From contig JARDYH010000003.1 of assembly GCA_029215795.1 (NCBI GenBank), positions 173,922,382 to 173,986,381 of the forward strand: 64,000 nt of DNA, read 5' to 3'. This document shows, in pieces, positions 56,501 to 64,000 of this stretch. Below the pieces are notes generated by a model. That model worked only from the letters and a program-made list of their open reading frames with translations, ran no database searches and was not told the origin of the DNA. The position numbers and the translations under genes were made by a program. The number at the start of each line of letters is the position of its first letter. The first letter of the stretch is position 1. Source of the DNA: Anniella stebbinsi (Eukaryota; Chordata; Lepidosauria; Squamata; Anniellidae).

Positions 56501-57950
56501 CTGTTGTTGTTGGAATATGTACCAGAAACAAGAGAGCTGCCCCAATTCAAAGAGAAAGGAAAAAACTTCCAAAGATGCCCTAGAAATAGAGGGAAAGCGA
56601 ATACATGTTAAGGTGCCTGCTCCCACCCCCACAAAATGCTACACATTAAGCCACCCTGGGAATAAGCTACGCAGTGTGAGTTGTTCATGGAACAACCCAT
56701 GGTGCACCCGACAGATGATCAGGCTCACTGTGGCTTGTTCTCCCATTCAGTCTCCAAGGTGATACCCAGTGTCCTTCACAGTAGAACTCACCTTGTCTTC
56801 CCTTTCCTACTCCGATTGCTACACCTTTTAGTTCACCTCTGTGTTTTAAAAAAAGAATCCAAAGCTTCAAAAACTGTGCAATTGTTATTTTCCCCTGCCC
56901 CAGAAAATTGCTGAGTTGTAAAAACAAGATACAGAAATAAACACAGTTACTGCAGTTCCTGATAGTTGTTTAAAAAATGGAGAAAAAAAGTGCACTTACT
57001 GTGGTTCCCTGACAGTGGTAAAAAAAAAAAAAAAAAACCTGCAGAAATGTCTGCAAATTTAATGGCTGGAAAGCAAATGGAGGGAAAATTTGTACCCTGT
57101 TACTGCAGGAAATTTCCCCTCTATTTACTTCCCAGCCCTTACATTTACACATAATTCCCCTCCATTTACTTCCCAGCCACTAAATTTGAGAAAATATTCC
57201 CATCATTTTTTTAAAAAAAAAACAAGTATGGAGGTGGCAGTGCAGTACAGAGCATATGGGGTGCCAACAGCAGTGGCATTTACACCCCCCCATGGGCCCC
57301 ATTCACTCCATCCCATTCAACTCCCTTCTCAGGGTTTCCCACCCCCCACCTCTACTCCAAGAACTGTTAGGGAACCGCAATAACTGCAGCAATTAAGATT
57401 CTGAAAAGCAGCTGCGAAAAGTGGAGGAGCCAATATCTCCCCTTTCTGAAGAAGCTGTAGACTCGGGAAAGTGCTGAAAAGGTGGAGAGCACTAAGAAGT
57501 GTCAGTTCACTTAAAAGTGATAGTGTTCTTTTCAACTGGCAACTTAACAATTGGAACCTGGCAACTGTGATCAAAGTAGCCTTTATACAGTCATGTCAAT
57601 TTCCATGTATGTATCCTATTCCACTTTGCTGCTCCCTTTAACAGCTGAAACATATGAGAAAATTGACAAGGCAGGATTACACATATTGGAGAGCCATAAC
57701 AGCATACTTGAGAAAAATTGACCCCCCCCCCAAATAATTTTTTTTAAAAAAAATGAATACATATGAGCAGTTTTCTGGGACTAGGGGGGGAAAGGTGATG
57801 AACCAGTGATAGACATTCCAAAGTGCCTCTTGGACATGGGTGGAGGAGCTGGTAGTCGCAAGAGCGGCAGAGTGTTTTGCTGTTCTTGCCAAGTGGCTCT
57901 GCAGCTGATTTCTGCAACCCATGATGGGAGGGCTTGTTGGTGAATAATAG
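56501..57950. other. Gene-free stretch with weak foldbacks
   Basis: A loose inverted repeat surrounds 57050-57190 (taatggctggaaagcaaat against tttacttcccagcc, twice). There is an A18 run at 57020 and a C10 run at 57722. No gene. Confidence 0.45.
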
Positions 57951-57967
57951 GCCACCCTGAAAGAAGC

Positions 57968-58036
57968 AGACTGAGTTCAGATGACGACAACCCATTATGG
58001 CTAGTTTCCCATGATGGGTTGTCATGCCATGTGAAC
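57968..58036. repeat. Small hairpin MITE of the ttcagatgac group
   Basis: gagttcagatgacgacaacc, a short loop of tggctagtttccca, then atgggttgtcatgccatgtg. Confidence 0.65.
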
Positions 58037-58044
58037 CCAGTGAT

Positions 58045-58135
58045 TGTCTTTTAATTTTTTAATTTATTTTTTTACATTTCAGTAGCTGAAGCTCTCTGGC
58101 CAGTTCATAACAATTAAATCATAAAATACAACATG
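58045..58135 (-). mobile_element. L2-type 3' tail, antisense
   Basis: Short remnant: agctgaagctctctggccag followed by ttcataacaattaaatc. Confidence 0.6.
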
Positions 58136-58835
58136 ATAATTTGGATTTTCCCATACAAAATCTCCATCTTCTGGGGAAATATCAGTTGGCACATTTGTAC
58201 TCATAAATGAAAATTATTGTTCCAATAGCAGAATCCCCAATTATTTGCTTTATCAGGTATATGTTCAACATTGTTGGTTAATGATTTTAAGCATTTTTGG
58301 TTTAAAACCTATTATGGATCACTTAGTTATTTTTGTGTAACCAGTTCATTCATAAAATTATGATAGAGACCAATGTAACTTGGTTTAATGTCATGCAAAA
58401 GCATTAAAACACAAAGAGGATCATATTATGTGTAAGATGAAAGAGCCTGGGAGATATTTATATAAAATCAATTCAAAGTTGTGTGTGTCTCGAATGTAAA
58501 TTAATTGAAAGCCCCTGTTTTGCAAGTACACATCTTGAAGCTTCCATGTACCTCTTGGAGGAAAAGGCCAAACCTACATGCAAAATCAAAGCTGGATTTG
58601 ATCATGTCCTGTTGACAACTGAAACAATTCATGTGCAATTTACATGGAAATGAATGGCAAGTTGTAGAACAGGCAATGTGGATAAATACCACTGATTAAC
58701 ATTAAACTAAAGATACTGCTAAGGCATCTAAACATCCTCCACTCAAGTGTATTTTCTGAGGTAAATTTAAATAGAAATGGTTAGTGTTCACATCAGTGAT
58801 TTTCTTTGTTATAGCATTATATATTCAAAGTGTAT
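58136..58835. other. Gene-free stretch
   Basis: Nothing recognised. Confidence 0.45.
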
Positions 58836-58836
58836 T

Positions 58837-58862
58837 AATGGAGGCACAGCCGTGCCTCCATT
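58837..58862. repeat. Perfect short palindrome at edge of repeat X
   Basis: aatggaggcac, four-base loop agcc, gtgcctccatt. It marks the end of the repeat X block. Confidence 0.85.
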
Positions 58863-59870
58863 GTTAAGGGCCGTCAGTAAAAAACACATTCCACCATGTT
58901 AAAGTGATAATTGGGGGGGGGGTCATTCTAACAGCCATAAAATTGAAAATGTTTCATCAACCTTTCTGAAATTTACAGGTGCCAGAAAGAAATGTTTGTT
59001 TTACATTACCTGAAAATTTCAAGAAGATTGGTGAAAGACTGAGGGAAGGAGAGCAGTTTAAGGTAGAAAAGGAATACAAACCTCTCTCCCTGCTTTTGTA
59101 AAATTTACTTCTGGGTTGAGACTTTTTGTGCTCTCAATTTGCATAATTTCTAGAGCCTTATTAACTAATCCAGTGGTGGGGTCTTCTTCCTCCTTGACTG
59201 TAGTTGATGGAAAGCTTTTCGTTTTTTAAAAATTCCCTTCGGTTGACTTTTAAGGACTATTTTAACCTCTCATTCAAGACAATGAGGCGGCCATCTTCCC
59301 TCATAACGCGACACTGACACACGCTCAGTAGCATCGCTCTCCCCCCTCCCTCCTGCCTTAGAATGTGGGGTGGGTGAGTGAAATGGCCGCTGCCTCTATA
59401 GCACAGACCTTTTGAGTGAAGAAGAAGAGTTTCTCTTTTCTCTTCTGGAACATGCATTCCTTTGGCTCTGAGAGTATTTGGGGCTATCTTCATAAGGCCA
59501 GTTTGCTCTTTTGCTCCCTGGTGAAGCAGAGTGTGGTTCCTCTGGATCCATGGTCACCTGATCTTCAGATCTCTCCTGGGAATAGGTGGCTATACCTTTC
59601 TTTCTATCCCCCCCACCCCATACACACACAGTGCTCCTTCCCTCTTTTCTAAGAGTTTGGTCCATACTGCTATAAGTTGAAAGCTTCAAACACTTCATTT
59701 AATTAGTTTGGGCCGGTGTTAAGTTTTAAGTACAACGTTGAAACCTTTCAAAGTGCTTCTGGGCCTACAACACTGGTTTCGGCCTAGTCACCCTGTTTTT
59801 CTAATAAGGTTTAGAAACAGTTGAGCTGTCGTTTATTTTGCATAGTGTACACATGGATTTTCTTTCTACT
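58850..59870 (-). repeat. Dispersed repeat X, minus-oriented block
   Basis: Reverse-complement partner of 39772-41050; see that entry. Confidence 0.7.
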
Positions 59871-59879
59871 CCTTACAGT

Positions 59880-60495
59880 CTACACAAGCTCCCTCCTTGA
59901 TGTGTTTTTGGATGCAGACAAACCCTTTTTTGTTCCAGCAGGCCTTTGGCAAATCATCTGGACCTCTGTCTATACCTTTGACTTTTAAATTGTTATGTAT
60001 TTAAAATGTTTAAAATGCTTTAATATTGAAAAGTATTTAATTATATTTTTAACTTTTGTATATTTAGGCTGACCATATGAAAAGGAGGACAGGGCACATG
60101 TAACTTTAACAGTTGTAGAGAAAAGGGAATTTCAGCCAGTGTCATTTGTATGCAATTAGTCCCTGGTGAAATTCCCTCTTCATCACAACAGTTAAAGTTG
60201 CAGGCACTATACTAGAGTGACCATACACAAAAGAAGGCAGGGCCCCTGCAACTTTAACTGTTGTGATGAAGATGGAATTTCACCAGGAACTAATTGCATA
60301 CAAATAACACTGGCTGAAATCCCCTTTTCTCTACAACTGTTAAAGTTACATGAGCCCTGTCCTCCTTTTCATATGGTTTATAGTATATTCCTATTTATAG
60401 GTTTTAGCTGTATATGTTTTAGTTTTGTAAGGCTGCCCTGAGGCCCAGCATTGGGCAAAAGGCAGGATACTACTACTACTACTAGTAGTAGTAGT
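59880..60495 (+). mobile_element. L2-type LINE 3' end, interrupted by a MITE
   Basis: ttccagcaggcctttggcaa is the last coding piece and gctgccctgaggcccagcat the 3' signature, followed by a TAC/TAG tail (60471-60495). The MITE 60065-60382 lies inside the 3' UTR. Confidence 0.72.
60065..60382. mobile_element. Palindromic hAT-like MITE, full copy
   Basis: Left end gaccatatgaaaaggaggac, right end gtcctccttttcatatgg. Nearly the whole 318 bp is one inverted repeat with its centre near 60222-60235. gtatatt occurs directly on both sides (60058-60064 and 60383-60389), a likely 7- to 8-bp target duplication. Confidence 0.82.
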
Positions 60496-60504
60496 AATGT
60501 TTCA

Positions 60505-61160
60505 GATTTCACTTCTGCATCTGCTGTTCTTTTGCATTTACTTTTCTTTATAAACCATTCATATCTTAAGACTTCTTGTGTGGCATGTTTTCATTGGTTT
60601 AACAAGTTAAAAGGGGTATTCACTGTTTTCATGCTTATGTTATAAAATCTATTTTCAACTGGCCTAGTAACTTCAAGTGTAACAGAGTTGGGGAAAATCC
60701 TCAATCTCTTTGCTATCAGAGGCACTGAGTAAGGGACCCCTGGAGATAATTTAGACTGACCCCAACCACAAAACCTATTCCCCCTTCTGAAGATATCTGG
60801 ACCACAGACTACTAAAGACAAACAAAGTAGCAGGCTATAATAACAGTTCTCATGTGGCCATTTGCCTTATGAGGCAGGTGCTCTGCGGGCTACCAAATGG
60901 AGGGACTAACAAGCCATAAAGTTGCCTGGCTGGGTCTGCCAGAAATCCACCCTCAACACTCCTGGAAGGTCCATGTTCTATAGCACCTGCTGTCAGATGA
61001 ACTCGAGGGAATCCCTCCCTCCACCCCTGGGTTTAATTTACTGGCTTCCCCTGGCTGGACCTTGCAGGAAACTATAGGGACAGACAGAGCAGGCATTCAT
61101 AGCACACATAGAATTCTAAGACTGGCAAATCTAAAAGCAAGTGTGTTGCTTTTCAAGAAC
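60505..61160 (-). repeat. Dispersed repeat X, second minus-oriented block
   Basis: Reverse-complement partner of 38190-38820; see that entry. Confidence 0.8.
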
Positions 61161-61232
61161 CAAGGAAATTCAATGGGTCTTACTTTTGAGTAAATATCTA
61201 GGGATGGAAATGCAGCCTGTGCAAGAACTGAG

Positions 61233-61866
61233 TAGGGTGACCATATTTGGGAAACCAAAAAAGAGGACACCTAGTGGGTGGCAGGAAAATGGCTTTCTGG
61301 GGCCACCTTAAAGTTCCCAATTGGAGCGGAGGAGGGGAAAGCATGTCATTCTCACCCCCACCCCACTGCTCCAATCAGGCCTTTTTCTGTAATGTCTGGG
61401 AATGACACATTTTTCCCTTTTAAGACCTTGATTGGAGCAGTGGGAGAGAATGACACACCTCCAGAAAGCATATAATTTCCCCCTGCCATGCTAGTGGTGG
61501 CCTTAAAAGGGAAAGTGTGTAATTCCAGGTCATTAGAGACTATTGCATAAAATCCCCCCTGACACCGAGGATAGAACAAAAACCAGGAGAAATCTGGGGA
61601 AATCATGACAGTTTTTTTTAAAATTTATTATTGCATTTATATCCCACCTTTTTTTCTGCCAAGAAACCCAAGGTGGCATACATAATCCTCCTCCTCTCCA
61701 TTTTATCCTCACAACAGCAACCCTGTGAGGTGGGTTGGGCTGAGAGTCTGCAACTGGCCCAAAGTCACCCAATGGGTTTCCATGGCTAAGTGGGGAGTAG
61801 AACCCAGATCTCCCAGCTCCCAGTCCAACACTTTAGCCACTACGCTACACCCTAATGGTCACCCTA
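61233..61866. mobile_element. hAT-like MITE with 8-bp target duplication and nested SINE
   Basis: Ends are tagggtgaccatattt and aatggtcaccccta-like (actual right end aatggtcaccct a). Flanking 8-mers are gaactgag (61225-61232) and gaattgag (61867-61874), 7 of 8 identical. A SINE is inserted near the right end. The left block ggaaaccaaaaaagaggaca is shared with 19524-19695. Confidence 0.8.
61618..61856 (-). repeat. tRNA-derived CORE-SINE, antisense, nested in hAT-like MITE
   Basis: tttatatcccacctttttt, cctcacaacagcaaccctgt, gaggtgggttgggctgagag, caaagtcacccaatggg, the B-box complement gagtagaacccagatctccc and the 5' end aacactttagccactacgct. Well preserved. Confidence 0.87.
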
Positions 61867-61867
61867 G

Positions 61868-62430
61868 AATTGAGCCATGCCAAGTTGGAAGCAGATCGGT
61901 TTGTGCCTTAATTTTTAGGATAGTTTTTTTAAAAGTTTGACTTCAATTTTTTTCCTAAAATTCAAGGCATGAACCAATCTGCTTTCAACTTGGCATGGCT
62001 AAAGCCTTACTTAAGAGGTACCATGCTGTCAAGTTTCATCCCTTTATCTTTAAAAATGATGGAATTGTAAGCATTTTAGTTTTTAAAAAATTAAATTGAA
62101 GTTTTAAACATTTCTAAAAATCAAGGGATGAACGGATCTGCTTTCAACTTGGCATGGCTAAATCCCTACTTCAGAGCTACCATGGTGCCAAGTTTCATCT
62201 CTTTATCTTTAATTTCATTTTTTAAACTTGTACTGCTCAAGGTCCTGGACCCCAAAGAGATTTCTGTTTGAACTTTAAAAAAATCCTAAAAATCAAGGCA
62301 TGAACGGATCTACTTCATACTTGGCATAGCTATATCCCTACTTAAGAACTACCATGATGCCAGGTTTCATCTCTTTATCTTTAAAAATGAGGGAGATGCA
62401 AGCATTTTGGTTGATTTATTAATGTTAAAA
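61868..62430. repeat. Diverged tandem array, unit ~160-170 bp, first partial unit inverted
   Basis: Direct units start near 61955, 62114 and 62286 with ctaaaa(t/a)tcaag(g)(c/g)atgaac. Each contains ctttcaacttggcatggct-type and gccaagtttcatctctttatc-type blocks. At 61872-61922 the start of a unit occurs in reverse (gccatgccaagttgg, ccttaatttttagg). Confidence 0.82.
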
Positions 62431-62580
62431 GTGAGTTCAACACATAACACTAGCTTTGATTTTATATTGGATGTCAAGATAGTATAACATCCTGACTGAC
62501 GCTGGCTTAGTTGTCAACTGTATAATATCCAGTCATCCGTTACACAAAGCCATGAAATTCATTAAACAAAAAACTTAACA

Positions 62581-62877
62581 GTTTACAAAAACAATGTTAA
62601 GGCTCTACAGTTTCCAACCAAGCACCCAAAAGCAGGGAAATTGGGAGTTAAGGCTCACAAGACTTAACGCCACATCCTCCCTAAGGAGGCAGAAAGTGCA
62701 AGTGAAATTCTCCCAAAGCAGATAAACCATGAGGACAGGGTGGAGAATATGATATGCAGAGGTGACTGTGGGGTTGTGGAAAACTGATCACGAACAACTT
62801 AGGGCCACCTACTTCTCTTTTTTTGTTTAGAGCAGCCCTTCCCCAACCAGGTGCCCTCCAAAGGTGTTGGACTACAA
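62581..62877. repeat. Dispersed repeat, second copy (partner at 36957)
   Basis: Same blocks and order as 36957-37231, with about 20 extra bases near 62740-62760 (tggagaatatgatatgc). Confidence 0.8.
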
Positions 62878-62960
62878 CTCCCATCATTGCAAGTCAGTAT
62901 GTCCCATGGTCAGGAATGCTGGGACTTGTCATCTCAAACACCTGGAGGGCAGCAGGATGG
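62840..62960. repeat. Short palindromic MITE copy
   Basis: ccaaccaggtgccctccaaa, ggactacaactcccatcatt, atggtcaggaatgctggga and acctggagggcagcaggatg form the two mirrored halves. Confidence 0.75.
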
Positions 62961-63264
62961 GGAATGCTGTTCCATACCCTTACCAAATACAGGGTCTGCC
63001 CAATACTTTTCTCTCACACACATCTCGCATATAGCAGCACTCTTGATAACAAAAGGGGCACTATTCATTACAGATCTAGAACCAGAGCATGTGCCAGGCA
63101 CTTCCAACTGGTCAATATCCTGCCTTTCAAAGAACCAATGTTTTTTTTCTTAAAATGTATTTATAAAAAATATACTGTTCACTCCCCACAATCCCTGCAC
63201 AATACATCATCTCATCAAAGCAACAGTGGAGCAGAAGAGGTTTAGTTTGGCTGTCTTGAACACC

Positions 63265-63360
63265 TTTCAGATGAGATTAGTTTGCAATCCTATACCTCTT
63301 GGGAGAAATCCCTAGTGAATTCAGTGGCACTGGCTTCTGAGAAGACATGTATAGGAGTCA
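63265..63360. repeat. Reptile dispersed repeat (tttactcagaagt family), diverged
   Basis: gtttgcaatcctatacctct, gaattcagtggcactggctt and tgagaagacatgtatagga. Confidence 0.55.
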
Positions 63361-63361
63361 A

Positions 63362-63418
63362 CCTTCTCCAGCCTGGTGCTCCCCAGATGTGTTGCATTGT
63401 AACTCCCATGTTATATGT
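63362..63418. repeat. Half copy of short palindromic MITE
   Basis: ccttctccagcctggtgctc and ttgcattgtaactcccatg. Confidence 0.6.
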
Positions 63419-63879
63419 TATGGGGAAGACAAAAATCAATTCATACTTAATTTTAAAATAATACTTACGCATGAAAGTATTAGGTGGTAGCTCTGTCTTT
63501 GATCTCACACTGCTGAACAAGAGAAATCCTTTATCTGATATTCAAGAAACAGACATCCTATGCCATGTGTTGAAAACTAATGTTGATGTCTGAAGGGCTA
63601 TCTGGATTAGGTGTGTTCAAGATTCATTCATTGTTGTTTCATTTGGTTTTGACAGTTTATTTAAAGTGATGCAGCTCTTTTGTAGTTCCTTGATTGATCA
63701 CATATCTTAATGCTGGAAAACATCATACTTTAGTACAGATGTGGGCACAAAATAGATCTATCCTGATGATTTGGACATCAACTTGTGGCATTCCTGATAA
63801 CTGCCCATGCTGATAGGGGCTTTTACAAGTTGAATTCCAAAACATCTGAAGATCTACATTCTGCCTTCCCTTGTTCTTG

Positions 63880-63945
63880 AACAACATTCCCCAACCTGGT
63901 ACCTGTCAGATGTGTTGGGTTGCAACTCTCAACATAAGGAGATGC
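63880..63945. repeat. Half copy of short palindromic MITE
   Basis: ttccccaacctggtacctgt and tgttgggttgcaactctcaa. Confidence 0.6.
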
Positions 63946-64000
63946 TCTAAGAAATGAGGAGTAGCTGGTCCTAAGTTGTTCATCATCATTTCCCACAACC

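Larger units (their letters stand above)
21340..64000 (+). other. LIN28B: LIN28B downstream intron (intron 3), repeat-rich
   Basis: Starts with the gtaatt donor. The last LIN28B exon should give a long frame with two CCHC knuckles, and none is present up to the right edge, so the intron runs out of the window. Everything in it that I can name is a transposon remnant or simple repeat. An unrecognised short non-coding RNA or enhancer cannot be excluded. Confidence 0.75.

Noticed and set aside
21340..64000. Search for LIN28B last exon (zinc knuckles)
   Set aside because: No frame with paired CCHC knuckles was found.

Overview
The window is vertebrate nuclear DNA, most likely from a squamate reptile (a lizard). 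The evidence is one LIN28B coding exon with consensus splice sites, surrounded by intron-like, repeat-rich sequence. The repeats include L2 and CR1 LINEs, tRNA-derived CORE-SINEs, an L1 3' end, many short hairpin or hAT-like MITEs and Ngaro-type tyrosine-recombinase retroelements. I saw nothing bacterial, no CRISPR array and no operon. The squamate call is from repeat style and is an inference.

Host gene: positions 21155-21339 (+) are LIN28B exon 3, which encodes the end of the cold-shock domain and the basic linker before the zinc knuckles. I could find neither exon 2 nor exon 4, so about 21 kb to the left and 43 kb to the right read as the introns flanking this exon. The second protein-coding signal is an intact, intronless 220-codon copy of PAGR1 (PA1, a subunit of the PTIP-KMT2C/D complex) at 13803-14465 (-). 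It lies antisense inside the LIN28B intron, looks like a retrocopy, and runs at its 3' side into an L2 LINE tail instead of a poly(A) tract.

Layout. 1-3.1 kb: no gene. 3.2-5.2 kb: 5'-truncated LINE flanked by a duplicated target of about 97 bp whose right copy was later split by a MITE. 6.7-11.9 kb: MITEs, antisense L2, a LINE 3' end and a Ngaro-like terminus. 13.5-14.5 kb: PAGR1 retrocopy plus L2 tail. 16.5-17.3 kb: GC-rich foldback. 20-26.7 kb: L2 and CR1 remnants around the LIN28B exon. 28-37 kb: SINE, MITE and L2 remnants. 38.2-41.05 kb: a repeat of unknown class carrying a Ngaro SGNH fragment; its inverted partner is at 58.85-61.16 kb. 41.8-45.5 kb: a near-complete but internally deleted Ngaro-type element on the minus strand, with split direct repeats, RNase H, tyrosine recombinase and SGNH hydrolase remnants. 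45.8-47.2 kb: L2 with reverse transcriptase. 47.8 kb: long near-perfect hairpin. 50 kb: L1 3' end. 53.7-55.3 kb: degraded L2 with endonuclease remnant. 60-62.4 kb: hAT-like MITEs with target duplications and a diverged tandem array.

The genes do not form a pathway in this window. The content is one exon of a developmental RNA-binding protein, one possible retrogene, and many layers of transposon insertion. The two observations most worth following are the intact PAGR1 retrocopy with an L2 tail, and the Ngaro-type element whose split direct repeats can be read directly.
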